Assembly: GCA_030278955.1 (NCBI GenBank)
Contig: JAOANR010000015.1
Coordinates: 37,232,487-37,296,486, forward strand
Length of the DNA: 64,000 nt
Direction: 5' to 3'
Source of the DNA: Hygrophila difformis
Taxonomy: Eukaryota; Streptophyta; Magnoliopsida; Lamiales; Acanthaceae
Of the stretch, positions 35,362 to 47,960 are shown piece after piece. Each line of letters opens with the position of its first letter. The stretch's first letter is position 1. The notes below the pieces were generated by a model. It was not told the origin of the DNA. It saw only the letters and a program-made list of their open reading frames with translations, and made no database searches. Position numbers and translations under genes: made by a program.

Positions 35362-38007
35362 TGAAACTTTTGACAATTTCTCACACGAGTATTTTCTAAA
35401 ATAGAAGAATGAATTAATCCCGGTTTTAATTTTATTTAATGAAAATCGATTTATGAAGATGGAGTTGGGATTAGGGATATATTTATAGGTTGTCACGTTT
35501 TTATTACTCGTGTTCAGAAACTGTGGCCCGAAAGCGCACGGTGTCAAAAATTGCAGTAATTTATAGTAAGACCGGATCGTTCACTGGAGGATGTGCGATA
35601 GAAGCAGGGCCCACGTCGTTTTACTAGATTTTCCATTCGTATTGCTCCAATTGGTTTAAAAAGTGATTAACATCTACAAACATGAATTTAAATTAGATTA
35701 CGAAGGCGTTTAAATTTACTCTACAAAGCAAATAAGTTCTATTCTAGAAAGCCGGTAAAGTTATTCTAAAAATGCGATAAATACTATCTATGAAAGCAGT
35801 AAAGTTTACACTATGCTAGCTATGAAGCTGATTCACAGTGTGGACAGAAGGGACAGGAAGAAAAGAATAAAATTGGACAAGATTTAGATAAGGCGGTATT
35901 AAACTTCCATTTTTATACACAGATCTTTGCTTGGGATAATCCTATCAGATAGCTAATTCACATACTCTCAGCACCGGGTTCCCTTTAACAGACAGGTACT
36001 TACAGCGTGAGTTTACACGTTCTTAAGACCGCAAATTCTAAGATACCACAGATTTGTAACTGCCCCGGCCAGGGTATGTTATTTCATCTGTGGTGGTTGA
36101 GCAACACCTGACAAATCATTTATTGAAGTGCCAGGTACTACTATCATTCTCCCCTGTCACACCCAAAGATTCTAATTAAGCCTGAACTATCCCTTAACTA
36201 TCAATCCTAGTAGCAGTTACGCAACTCTCAATACAACCGAGTGACCTCTAACGAAAGCATTTAAAAGAAAGCAATAAAAGAAAGCATTTAAAATCCTATC
36301 ACTCAGAGGTTTTGAAGGTCTGACCCTGGTAGTAAAAGACAGCTCTCCATCAGAATGAAGGAGTATGGATCAAGAATTCCCGGATCTTGGTGAACAACTC
36401 GCAGTGTTCACTTCCTTCCGGGGGGTTATGAGATACAAACTAATGAAACGAACCAATAAATTAGTTCGTTCCGGATGCACTCACTCAGGATTCAAAAATA
36501 GGCTTTGGCAGAAGAGGATAGCAGTTGAAAGAAAGCTCAACCCTATCATAGGAAATAACCAAGGCCTGGATGTTGTTCATCTAAGATTATTTACTCCACT
36601 GTATTTGAGTCCAAGTGGACCCTATCTCGGTGTGATATTTAATCTCAGATTCCCAACAAACAACAATTTTGGAAAATAATGAATTTGAAAACCATTCCCT
36701 AAACAGGTACTAGACTCTCAATTAAAACGCAGAACCTTTCAGTCTAGATGAGACCTAATCGCTGACTCTGCTTCTAATTTCCCAAAATCAACCCTTGACA
36801 GAATATGAATTAGTTATAACTGAAGAATTTTATCCCTTACTCAGATCCGGATTTTATAAAGGAGTTTTTGTTGGAAATTTAATATGCAATATCTGTTTAA
36901 AAATCTAGACTTCTAGTGTCCAAGGAAAGGATCCCAAAATATTTTAGACCACAATAGTACATAATATTAGCATGCATACAGATATATGGAAGTGCAAAAT
37001 TAATTGACCCAAAATATAGAGGCGGGTCTAGACAGAAAGTGAAACACAAATATGATGTGGTCAGAGGACCAAAGTAATGGCAGAATAATCGGGTGGACTG
37101 TAAACATCTACTGTCCACTTTCCCAATTACTCGGATGGAGTGAATTTAGACAGGTGAAACCCTAAAATGGCAGTGTCGCTACCAGTTGGGCTTCCACTAT
37201 CTGTGAATTCAGATAAAAACCTACATGCTTCTTTTCTGCAGTGCTTATCAGCTAATGTTGACAGACATTAGCAGAATTATACTACAGATTGGAATTTGGG
37301 TTTGGAAATTAAGTTAAGGAAAATAAAACTGTATCTGGATAGGAGTCAGCTGAGCAGCTATTGTAGTCCCGGATGGACGAACCGCCAAGGCTTCCACTGA
37401 CTGCCATCCAGACCATGCAAAATAACACTTAGTAACTAATACCCAGAATACGAGCTAGTTGTCCGTGAGGGAATACCCGCCAACATTAGTCTTTATGTAT
37501 TCTTTACTAATTGTTACACACAAAACGCAAAAGACAAAAGAAAATGAAGTAAGATAAAATAAAGAGAAGAACTTGTGTGAGGACATTGGTTTCTCATACA
37601 AGGTTATGTAATCAATTCATAATTGATGTCTTAAATAATCTCTCCTACCATAATTAATTACAGTCCGGATTATCTGTTTAAGGCATCATGGTTTTGTTTG
37701 TAGAAGAATATTTTAATGACAATTGAACAAAGATCCTTTAATCATAAAAATTAATGATTTAATCATTGCTAATTACAATCATCAATCATTTATAACTAGA
37801 GGATTCAATTAATTAAATGAAGGGAAATGGAGAATCAAAATTTTGGCAGCATAACGCCTTATATTGCAATTCTGGGTATTACATCTTAATCCGTAGGATT
37901 AAGATGTGAGTTTTTGCAATATAATGGAGGTTAGGAAATCAGAATTTTAGGATTAAATAGAAGAGAGAAGTCTGTCGAGAGACCATAAATTATATCATGA
38001 GCCTAGA

Positions 38008-38520
38008 CCCGCGACATGGGTGCCTCGACATGTTTACAGAAATTTGGGCAGAGTTTCATCTTGTGTCGCTAAGCAAAAGTTGTGTCGCGGACCGTGGGTC
38101 CGCGACAGGAGTTTAGCGACACAAGATTTCTCTGGAAATTTATAAGTATTTTGGTTCCCAGTCGCTAATCTAGAATTGTGTCGCGGGGCATGGTTCCGCG
38201 ACAGGATGTTTAGCGACTGGGTTTTCAAAATAAATATGCAAGGCATAATTCCCTGTCTCGGAATAAAAGTTGTGTCGCGGACCATGGGTCCGCGACAGGA
38301 GTGTTCCGCGACAGGAGCCATGCAGAGAATAATAACAAGAGTTTGGTTCCTGGTCGCTAAGCAAGGTTGAGTCGCGGATCGTGGGTCCGCGACAGGGTGT
38401 TTAGCGACCAAGGGTTTTCGAATTATGAAGACAAGTGTCCTTAGACATCCATGTCGCGGAACAGCCTCCCGTCGATAAACGTAGCTTAGCGACAGGAGTC
38501 GGTTAGCGACATGGGTGGTT
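38008..38520. repeat. Palindrome array (CGCGGACC family) in the 5' LTR
   Basis: Matches 22960-23465 but has one extra half-site (TGTTCCGCGACAGGAG near 38302-38318). Confidence 0.88.
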
Positions 38521-39222
38521 CAGGACCCAAGTCAGTAAAAGCAAAGTTGAACAGTGGCATGCAAACAGCGTGATCTCACCCTATTTCGGATTAAAAAGTT
38601 ATTCTAAACTAAAATAACCAAACAGAATTTAAAATCTACAAGAACATGTTGGAACAGAATTAAATCTACTCAAAACAGAATTTAAAAGTTAAGCAAAACC
38701 TAATCTAGGGTTCAGCCACACGAAAGCACACAACATATCCGAAAATACGAGATAATAAGCAATAGGGGTCAAATGACCCAAATAAAATGAAAGCGGTAAA
38801 AATCCATTGGTTTATGGCACCCATTTCATGCTTTTGGGACTCATTTCCAGATTAACTTTCCATTTTATTAACTGGGTTTGTTTATACCCATCATTTGGGT
38901 ATTACAAACCCTAAAAACAAAGAGTTGGATAGAAAAACATGGTGAAAACTGGCTACCTAGCTAAGCACTAGAAAACAAACACTAAATTAATACTAAACTA
39001 GGCTAAACTAGGACATAAAATAAATAATACAAAAAAAGAATAAACTAAACTAAACTACTACCTAGAGAGAATATCTTCAAATTCTGTCTTCAAGAGAATG
39101 AACTTCTAATTTTTCCAACCCTGAGCTCATGGGGGTCACCTCATATTTATAGAATTGGAACCCTAGGCCCATGGGCTTGATCTGAGGCCCACTGTGTCTC
39201 AAGACATCACACACATCACAAC

Positions 39223-39500
39223 TTTGTCGCGGAATCACCTTGTGTCGCGGGACAGGGCTGCATGTGGCAAGGCTTCTCGACTGGGTCTTGTGTGTCTATT
39301 GGTGCGTCTGTGTCGCTATCCATGTCCGTGTCACTAAGGCATGGACCGCGACCGGGGTTCCTCGACTGGGGGCGTGGCTTGGCCTCCAAGGTGTTGGTGG
39401 CGCGGAACCTTGGTCGTGTCGCGGAACCAAGATCCTCGACCGGGGTTCCTCGACTGGATGCTCCCAGACTGGTCTCTTCTTTAGGTTGCATGATGGGTCG
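39223..39500. repeat. Palindrome array upstream of TATA, 5' LTR (partial)
   Basis: Matches 24168-24450; cut by the gypsy insertion. The TATA-like box is on the minus strand at 39151-39144. Confidence 0.8.
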
Positions 39501-39506
39501 CTAATC

Positions 39507-42430
39507 TGTAATACCGGGGTTTTTACAACGCCCAAAGAAACGAAATAAAATTTATTTCCGAGAAGAAAATAATTTATTACAATAAATTATTGCTCGGAAA
39601 TGGCGTGACCGATAAATTCAAAGAATTCGAACCCAAATTTTGGTCAAGTCGAAATGGAATGAAAGAGGGAAAGGAAGCCCGAAGATATTCCATAGATTAA
39701 TCCCAAAAGAATTGGAATTAAATTCAAGAAGGAAAAGAATTTTAATTCCAAGAACCCGTGAAGTCGGAAATAATTTAATTAGATAAATTATTGCACGGGA
39801 GCCACAGGACGACGAATTCAAGCCGACGGATTCGAACTCGACGAATTCTTGATTTCAAATATGAAATTCATTGGAGTCAAAATAAAATTCAGAAAGGAAT
39901 CGTAACCCCAGAAATGACCCGAAAAGTCGAACCGAAAACGTAGGGGATAGAAACCCGATCGAGAAAAGAAGGAAGACCCGACGGAGCAAGCGAACCGCCG
40001 AACCGGCCGGTCCGGCCGGCCCGCGCTGCCCGCGCGCCGCCGCGCGGCCACCGCGCGGCCAAGGGCGTCGCGCCTCCAGACTGGTCGCGCGTGCTCCGCG
40101 CGCACAAAAGCTTGGGTGCGCGCCACCTCCGCGCCAGAGGGGCTGGAGGTGTAATCTTTCCATTCGGGGGTGATTTTCTTGCCGAAATTACAACTCCCTT
40201 CGAGGGAAACCAAATCCCAGCCTTAAGGAAGGCTTAGGGGCGGCTGGGGAGCCTCAAAACCCTAATCCCACAGAAAACCTATCCCCACCATACTTACAAA
40301 CTCCCTCTCCAAGCCAAACCCTCCCGACGAAGCTTTCCGGCGAACTTTCGTGCGACGGCGAGGTGAACGGGACTGAGCCACGGCTTCATAGAACCTTGGT
40401 AAGTCTTAATATATCGTTCCATCAGTCCATGAGTCTCCAAAACTCGAATTCTAACACTATTTCCCTACTACGATTTCACGTCGGAAAACGAACAAAAAGC
40501 GATCGGAGAAGTTGGCCGTTCGTCGTGACCCTAGGACGTCCGGAAACCCAATCCAGCGACCCTATCATCATTCTAAGTAAGTTAACACCTTACTCACAAA
40601 TTTTTGCGGTTGTTTGTTGTTTAAATCTCGAGATATAGGCTTGTAACAAAAATCGGTTTTCAAAAACCCTATTTTCGTCCAATTTTAAAGACTCGCCAAA
40701 AACTCGACCTTCGGGAATTCAAACCGAAAAATTTTCAACATAAAAGTTGTTCCTAACACCTTTATCTACCTTGTGTCCAAATTTCAGCCATTGACATTAA
40801 GTTTTGCTATCCCAATTTTCGCCATGAACTTTCTGTACCAATCCGAACGTTTTAAATCTGTGACAGAATCCTTCATTCAACTTGATGCATGTTTTTCACC
40901 CATTTTTCGAATGATTTAACTTTGCATTTCTAAACAAAAGTTGTAGATAATTGTGTCTAGATTATGCCTACAAAATTTCACGAATTTTGGTGTTCATTTG
41001 ATATGTCAATCGGCCAAGTTTTTAGAACTGTTTTGAATTCGTTTTAAGGGCCATGAGTATGCAGTGTGTTGCACACGATTTTTGAGTACCAAGAATTCAT
41101 TATTTCCAAAAACTTAAAACATGAAAGTTGTTCCTTAATGTGTCGTGTAGTTACTGTAAAAATTTCACATCGATTGGTTTTGAAATGAATTTTTAATCGG
41201 CGTTACACGAACCTGTGACGGAAACAGTTTTTAAGACGTAAATTATTCTTTGCAATAAACTCAAATTTTAATCACTTCGGAACCTTATTTCCAAAAACTT
41301 AAAACATGAAAGTTGTTCGTGTGTGTGTTTTTGAATTACTGGCCAAGTTTCAGAATTTTTGGAGGAAAAACGAATTTTAAATTAAGAAAGGCGTAAACTG
41401 CCTCGAATAGGATTTTTCGAACTTGAGAAAACTCGAACTATGAAAACACGATATCGATCCTTTGATAACTTTGAAATACGAACTTTCGAAAAATCCCGTT
41501 CACTAGGCTGAGCCGATCTTCATACTATCATTATCTTTGAGACTGCCTCGTTAGTGGTCTCCTTACTATCTGAGATTGCCTCGTTAGTGATCTCGCGCGC
41601 TGTATTTGTGGATCGCATCGTTAGTGGTCCTACTATCTTTTTGGATCGCCTCGTTAGTGGTCCTACTATCTTTTTGGATCGCCTCGTTAGTGGTCCTACT
41701 ATCTTTGAGACTGCCTCGTTAGTGGTCTCCCATTGTTTGGACTGCCTCGTTAGTGGTCCTATGTTGAGATTGCCTCGTTAGTGATCTCCCGGTATGGTGT
41801 CCTCTTCTTAGTTTACGGGATGAAAAGTAAAAGACTCGTGTGAGTGTTTCGTTATGCTTAAATCGTATTTATCCTGTCTTTAATTACGTCTTTAAATTTT
41901 ATGCATCTTAAATTATGCTTTAAATTACGCTTTTAAAATTAAGTCCTTTAATCATGTTTTTCCGCCGTTAATAACGCATGTATTTCTAAATTCTCGTTCG
42001 GTAAGCGAAATCTTTAGTTTAAACACCTGTAACCCCTTTTATTTGTTAGTTAGGGATTAACTTACTCAGTATTTTATATACTGATAAAACCCGTTGTTCA
42101 TTTTTCCATTACAGAGTACGGAGCATGATCATGCATCGGGGGATTACTTTGGGCATTTAATTATTTGTTTTGCATGACGTGCATACGGGCTTGTTAACCC
42201 GAGTCTTGGCCATGTCGGCCCTGTATTTTAATTTCCGCTGCAACTTATTATTTTTATCATGTATGGATGATGTTACATTATTATTTTTAAGTAATTCCGG
42301 ACTTGCTTTTAAAACATTTTTCCAACTCTCATAGCCTTGCATCTCTTTAGCAAGCTCGGAGAAACCGTGTCTTGCTAGGGAGGTGCGGCGGTGACACCTC
42401 GGCCTGGGTTATCAAATCCGGGGTGTTACA
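39507..42430 (+). repeat. 5' LTR of gypsy element A
   Basis: 2924 bp. Contains a GC-rich block (39980-40140), a donor-like GGTAAGTC at 40399, a tandem array with core GCCTCGTTAGTGGTC (about 41540-41790), a conserved CAGTAT...ATACTG hairpin near 42068 and an acceptor-like TTTTTCCATTACAG ending at 42114. Confidence 0.88.
41540..41795 (+). repeat. Tandem repeat in gypsy A LTR
   Basis: Eight or so units of GCCTCGTTAGTGGTC with variable linkers of ~10-20 bp. At the matching place in element B LTRs there is an unrelated repeat. Confidence 0.85.
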
Positions 42431-42433
42431 GAG

Positions 42434-42445
42434 TGGTATCAGAGC
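42434..42445 (+). promoter_or_regulatory. Primer binding site, initiator tRNA-Met
   Basis: TGGTATCAGAGC three bases after the LTR end. The same site occurs at 48634. Confidence 0.9.
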
Positions 42446-42962
42446 CCGGAAATATTTTTAAATTATTATTATTTCTGGCCAATATAGAGGCCCAAGGATT
42501 TTTAAACAAATATTAATATTATTTTTAAGTTTTTAAGTACCATTATTATTATTTAAATTTTAAGTTTTATTTCCATGGAACAAAATTTATTTTAAACCCA
42601 TGGGAAATATTTACATATGCATAGAAATTTTTCCAACAAGTTTTTAAAGTCACGAAAATATTTTTCGGGGTTGGGGTAGCATTGTATAAAGCATACATGC
42701 ATTCGCATACATACATACATGAATATCGCGCTAATTTTTTTTACGTGAATTAATAGTGTCAAAACTCTTACCTTCAAATTGGTCATGACCTTGACTTAGA
42801 AGCGTTTACTTTAAACTAATTCTGCCTCAGTCTTATAATTTGATCACCTAAGTTTAGCATTCTCCTATCTATTACCTCTTTCCAAACCTACCTTATAGAT
42901 TTTCTTGAACGCTAACTTGCCTTAGATTAGAAACTCATCTTCACGTGTGTTGATAACAGAGA

Positions 42963-43944
42963 ATGGCACCTAAGGGAAAATCGAGAAAGGAAATCCCAAA
43001 TAACACTAACACTGACCTCCCCAACACACCGAACAATAATGAGATCCCTCAGAACATAGAAGGGCGAGTGCCTCATGTTCCCAACAATATGGATGGGCGT
43101 CTAAGGGCTGTCGAGGAAGTTCTCGTAGTATTAGGAAATGCTGAAGTGCAACGTGCACAAGCGGGTGTACCACCACCGGTAACCCGGGTCAACTACTTAG
43201 CCTTGGTAAACCCTTACCAACCACCCCACTACGCCGGCGAAGAGGACCCGGCTCAGCTAGAGGAATGGATACGGACGTTCGATAAGCTGTTGAACGCCGT
43301 AAAGTGTCCCGAAGGGGAAAAGGTCCACGTAGCCTCATACTACTTAGGAGGCGAGGCGGATGAATGGTGGCAAGCCACCCAATGGAAACGTGCAGAGTAC
43401 GACGAGCCCTACACATGGTCAGAATTCACGGATCTGCTTAGGGATCATTTTTATCCCATGAGCATGAAGGCTGCTATGTATGAGGAATTTCTGACACTGA
43501 GGCAAGGAGGAAAGACGGTCCAAGAATACTATAACCGTTTCAAGGAGTTGGTGTGGTTCGCGCCGAGACTGGTGCCAACTGGTGTAGAGAAGGCACAGAA
43601 GTTCGAGACGGGACTGAACCTATCTATTAGAGAGGTGATCACGGGCGAGCACTATCTTGACCTACAAGCTGTGTATGATCGTGCAGTAGCGGTTGCACGA
43701 GTTCAAGGACTGAAACAGAAACCGGTAGGTGGGACTAAGCAAGGACCACAAGGACGATACAAGAGGAATAAGGACCATTCCCGTAGGAACTTGGACCGAC
43801 CACATCAAAACGACAATGGGCGAAACAAGGGGATAGTCTTCAACCATGGCGACTATGCGCCACCATGTCCAAAGTGTGGTAAACCACACTATGCGAGAGG
43901 ATGCCCTCAGCCTGGAGCATGCCTTCGGTGCGGTAGACATGGTC
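42963..43944 (+). CDS. Ty3/gypsy gag, element A (partial, runs into gap)
   Basis: The ATG at 42963 follows a GATAACAG acceptor-like site, as in element B. Order: an Asn/Pro-rich N-terminus, the retrotransposon Gag domain (WIRTFDKLLNAVKCPEGEKV, YYLGGEADEWW), HFYPMSMKAAMYEEFL, then a basic region. A zinc-binding region CPKCGKPHYARGC with the start of a second knuckle CLRCGRHG follows, cut by the N run. Gag packages the genomic RNA. The frame is open for all 327 visible codons. Its similarity to element B gag is strong over the full length. Probably a Del/Tekay-like chromovirus, judged only from Gag and the PBS. Confidence 0.88.
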
Positions 43945-44444
43945 NNNNNNNNNNNNNNNNNNNNNNNNNNNNNNNNNNNNNNNNNNNNNNNNNNNNNNNN
44001 NNNNNNNNNNNNNNNNNNNNNNNNNNNNNNNNNNNNNNNNNNNNNNNNNNNNNNNNNNNNNNNNNNNNNNNNNNNNNNNNNNNNNNNNNNNNNNNNNNNN
44101 NNNNNNNNNNNNNNNNNNNNNNNNNNNNNNNNNNNNNNNNNNNNNNNNNNNNNNNNNNNNNNNNNNNNNNNNNNNNNNNNNNNNNNNNNNNNNNNNNNNN
44201 NNNNNNNNNNNNNNNNNNNNNNNNNNNNNNNNNNNNNNNNNNNNNNNNNNNNNNNNNNNNNNNNNNNNNNNNNNNNNNNNNNNNNNNNNNNNNNNNNNNN
44301 NNNNNNNNNNNNNNNNNNNNNNNNNNNNNNNNNNNNNNNNNNNNNNNNNNNNNNNNNNNNNNNNNNNNNNNNNNNNNNNNNNNNNNNNNNNNNNNNNNNN
44401 NNNNNNNNNNNNNNNNNNNNNNNNNNNNNNNNNNNNNNNNNNNN
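43945..44444. other. Assembly gap (500 N)
   Basis: Exactly 500 N. It separates gypsy A gag from the C-terminal pol of a plus-strand Athila-like element. The round length suggests a gap of unknown true size. Confidence 0.99.
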
Positions 44445-44607
44445 CCCAAATAGGTTTGTCTTTGGAAAAGCCTGTCATTTGCCCGTAGAACTAGAGCACA
44501 AGGCTTACTGGGCCGTGAAAATGCTAAATTTTGACCCACGAGTTGCTCAGAGTAAGCGCAAGTTGGACCTCAATGAAATTGAGGAAATACGTGCGCAAGC
44601 TTATAAA
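44445..44607 (+). pseudogene. Athila pol C-terminal fragment, part 1
   Basis: Encodes [18 protein letters not shown] and the following segment up to EEIRAQAYK, matching 29640-29780 on the minus strand. Split by gypsy element B at the target duplication ATAAA (44603-44607). Confidence 0.88.
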
Positions 44608-46317
44608 TGTAATACCCGAGATTTCATCGGCGTCCAAAGAAGTAAAATTAGTTTCTTAATCCGATTAAGGTCCAAATATCTCCGAGAAGAAGAAAATAAT
44701 TTATCATAATAAATTATTGCTCGGAAAATGAAATGTCGATAAATTCAAAATGGAATAAAAGAAGGAAATGAAGCCCGAAGATATTCCATGGATTGATCCC
44801 AAAAGAATTGGAATTAATTCAAGAAGGGAAAGAATTTTGATTCCAACCGTGGAGTCGGAAATGATTTAAAGAAATAAATCATTGCACGGGAATCGAATGG
44901 CGACGAATCCAACGCCAACGAACTCAAACTCGACTGATTCAAGATTTCAAATATGAAATAAATATAAGTCGATATAAATTTAAAAATAGGAATTTATAAC
45001 CCGAGAAAGACCCGAAAAATCGAGCCGAGAACGTAGGAGAACAGAAGTCCGAAAGAGAGAAGAAACGGCCCGACGGGATTGCACGGCCAGCCCGGGCGCA
45101 ACGGCCCAGACCAGCCACGCGCTCCCCGCGTGCTGGCGCGCCAAGCCCGCGTCAAACAGCAGGCTGCGGGGGTTGCACTTTTATGGCAATTTCTTTCCCC
45201 GATTATGGTGTAGCAACTATGGCAACTTACCAGGACTGTGGGGGATGAAATAGGGTTGGTTTGGCAGCCCTTATAAACCCCTTTTCAGCTCCCTAGCCGC
45301 CCCGCCATCCCTTTCAATCTTCATCCCTTCGAAACCCTAGTTTTGTGCATCCAAAGGCCACCCGACGAAGGAATACGACAAGGAAGACGTGTGGAGCGAG
45401 ATTCCAGGCGCCGCCGACCATCCCAAATCATCCTAGAACTCATCCAAGTAAGTCGATTCTTAATATAACCATTCTGGTGCCATGAACTCGAGCAAACCAT
45501 AGGATTAAAGCAACACATTAAAAACGGACACTAGAAAACTCTCCCTGCGCAATTTCTGAAATCTAGTAATTCGGACCCCTTCGGATGTTCAAACGGAAAA
45601 TTGTAAAACTTCAATCTTGTTCCTAAGACCCTAAACTATATTGTGTTAAAATTTCACGAGTTTTGATCAAAGTTTGATTTCCCAAATTCGATCTGGTTTC
45701 TCTGTGACTTTTCGCAAAACTGACAGCAACTACTCCTTCGCGCAGTTTCTGAAATCCAATTTTTAGACCCTTTTCAAGCTTTCAAACGGAGAAACTTAAA
45801 ACTACAAAATTGTTCCTATGGACTTAAAGTATATTGTGTTAAATTTTCAGAAATTTTCGTCGATGTTTGATCCGTCAAATCCGATCTGGTTGTTCTGCGT
45901 TTCCGTTTCTAATTTGAGGTCCCGAACAGATTTGGTATTGTATCTAGATTGGTGTTTTCCTATTGGATCCGAGCGTAATCAGCCTTTTTCATAAAAACAA
46001 AAGTTGTAGATAATGTTATCTAGATCGTGCCTGCGAAATTCCATAAATTTTGGTCGACGTTGAAACCCTCAAATTTGCTCCGGATGCTCCTGCATTCTTA
46101 TTAAAATCCAAGAAAAACTGACAACTTTCAAAATCGAACTAAATCAGTGTTTTTCTATAGCTTTCGATCAAAACTTATCTTTGCAATATAAATGAAAGTT
46201 GTTCATATATGTGTCTAGGATGTCCCTGTCAAATATTACGATTTTTAGAAGTGTTATGTGAAAGTTATGGATTTTATTTTAACCACTGCCCGTGAATCGC
46301 TAAAGAGTGGAGTTTTT

Positions 46318-47187
46318 TTTTTTGAGGGTAAAAATGATATCTTTCATAGAATCACCAATCCAAGAATTGTAGAACATCAGTTTCAATGAGAACAATACAA
46401 CCACAACCATAGTAGCAGCAATAACAAATAAAACAAGCTCCGACTCAGCACTTACAATCGGTTTTCCATGTTCGACCCATCCACTACCTTCCTGCACATC
46501 TCCGTTTAAGAGCCATCAGTCTTAATAATGAACACTTTTCTACTGATATCGTCAACACTCCATAGCATCAAGTATCCACTGGTATCATCATCGACACTCC
46601 ATAACGACAAGTGGTATCTACATGTCCTTCCTCTTGGGCAAGATTTGGGGTTTCAGTATCCAAGGTAGCAAGATTTGGGGTTTCAGAATTCTCTAAATCG
46701 CATCTTCGTCGTTAGCTTGCTCTCAATCCGAGACCCATTTTCCAACCTCTTTGGTGACCCAGCGTCCCCATCGAATATATTCCCTTCCAAGTCTTCACGA
46801 ATTCGGCATGCAAGAGAGCTCTCATGTAATGTAACACACTGACCACCCTTAATCATACTTCAGCCTTACATCTCCCCAACAATTTACTTCAAAACCAATG
46901 CATCAAATCAAGGGGCCATGGCAAGGTAAAATTGGGTATGGGGTTATAGAAAAAGAAAGGGTGTCTGCCTAGTGAGAATGAAGGGGCTAACAACGAAGGG
47001 GCTAACAAAGAAAGCCAGACACTCAGGAAATAAATGTCTATTGAGGATGAAGGAACTAACTATACATGATGACATGAGAATCCAGAAATATGACTTGTGG
47101 CGTGCGACGTGATTACCAAACTTTCCGACACACGACAAAGAATTCCACAACCCACCCACTTTGCACTCATCACTATCTATCAAGATG
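46318..47187 (-). mobile_element. Retroposed 870-bp sequence with poly(A) and 15-bp TSD
   Basis: Flanked by AAGAGTGGAGTTTTT at 46303-46317 and 47188-47202. The 3' LTR of the same element has the single, empty site at 52252-52266. A T-run at the left edge is the poly(A) tail of a minus-strand transcript. The content is not a recognised LINE or SINE; a 65-codon frame with one hydrophobic segment (46497-46300) is the only feature near the tail. It could be a processed transcript copied by L1 machinery. Confidence 0.8.
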
Positions 47188-47689
47188 AAGAGTGGAGTTT
47201 TTGAAATCAGGGTTTCTGTAATCGGCCCGTTTGGCCTAGAGGGAGTTCGAATTTTGAAATGGCTATTTCTATGAAAATTACTTATTTGGACGTTTCCTAG
47301 CTACTGTAAATTTTTCAGAATTTTTAAAAATATTTTGCTACGTTTCCACGCCTAAAAACCTCTACTGTTCGTTATTGGAAGTCATGCCTTGAAATGCATT
47401 TCTTATGTTCCACTGTAAAGACGATTTTTGAGCCCTTTCCCGGTAGAATTTCGAAAAGTGTAAAACTACAAAGTTGTTCGTCTATGTGCTACGCATATAC
47501 TATGTGAATTTCGTAACCATCAGGCATCAAATGGATTTTTAATTTGGTTTGGCGTAAACTATAGTTGAATTGGTTTTGTGGGAAAAATATGAACTTTGGC
47601 GGAATTTGTGAATCCGTGTCGAAAACTCGTTTTATGAAATTTTGAAAATTTTATGATTTATGATTGAATTGGGAACTATGAAATCTTGA

Positions 47690-47960
47690 TTATGTGGCTT
47701 GTGGACATAAGAGCCCAAGCGTACGACTAGCGGACATAAGAGCCCTAGTGAAACATTAATTATGAGGCTTGTGGACATAAGAGCCCAAGCGTACGACTAG
47801 CGGACATAAGAGCCCTAGTGGAATATTGATTTGAGGGTTGTGGACATAAGAGCCCAAGCGTACGATTAGAGGACATAAGAGCCCTAGTGAAATATCGACC
47901 ATGAGGCTTGTGGACATAAGAGCCCTAGCGAATGGTGATTTGTAAGACTTGTGGAGATAA
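47690..47960 (+). repeat. Tandem repeat in gypsy B 5' LTR
   Basis: Units of ~60 bp made of TTGTGGACATAAGAGCCC and CGGACATAAGAGCCCTAGTG halves. Also in the 3' LTR at 52750-53030. Confidence 0.88.

Larger units (their letters stand above)
20330..39506 (-). mobile_element. Athila-like Ty3/gypsy element with F-box gene (minus strand)
   Basis: Read on the minus strand: 5' LTR (35362-39506, cut by a gypsy insertion), tRNA-Asp PBS, gag, protease, RT, RNase H, integrase, hairpin/acceptor module, palindrome array, F-box gene, then 3' LTR (20330-24857). Gag-pol shows Athila-type sequence throughout but has at least seven frame breaks. The F-box ORF is intact. It inserted into the copia-like 3' LTR; the other flank is not visible, so its target duplication cannot be checked. 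Confidence 0.88.
35362..39506 (-). repeat. 5' LTR of the minus-strand Athila-like element (interrupted)
   Basis: It matches 20330-24857 closely until about the point equivalent to 24450, where the gypsy LTR begins at 39507. The remaining ~400 bp are not seen and may lie in or beyond the assembly gap. Confidence 0.9.
39507..43944 (+). mobile_element. Ty3/gypsy element A (5' LTR and gag; rest lost in gap)
   Basis: LTR 39507-42430 starts TGTAATACC and ends GTGTTACA. The PBS TGGTATCAGAGC (initiator tRNA-Met) is at 42434, and gag is at 42963. It is related to element B (44608-53697) in gag, LTR termini and leader. It was inserted into the Athila-like 5' LTR. Everything after gag is hidden by the gap, so it is unknown whether it had pol. 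Confidence 0.88.

Noticed and set aside
43846..44709. Long ORFs running through the N stretch on both strands
   Set aside because: They are open only because N codons are not stops. Real coding ends at 43944 and restarts at 44445 in a different element.
46300..46497. 65-codon ORF with a hydrophobic segment in the retroposed insert
   Set aside because: Short, ends in the poly(A)-derived Lys run and unsupported by any recognised family; kept only as a note in the insert entry.
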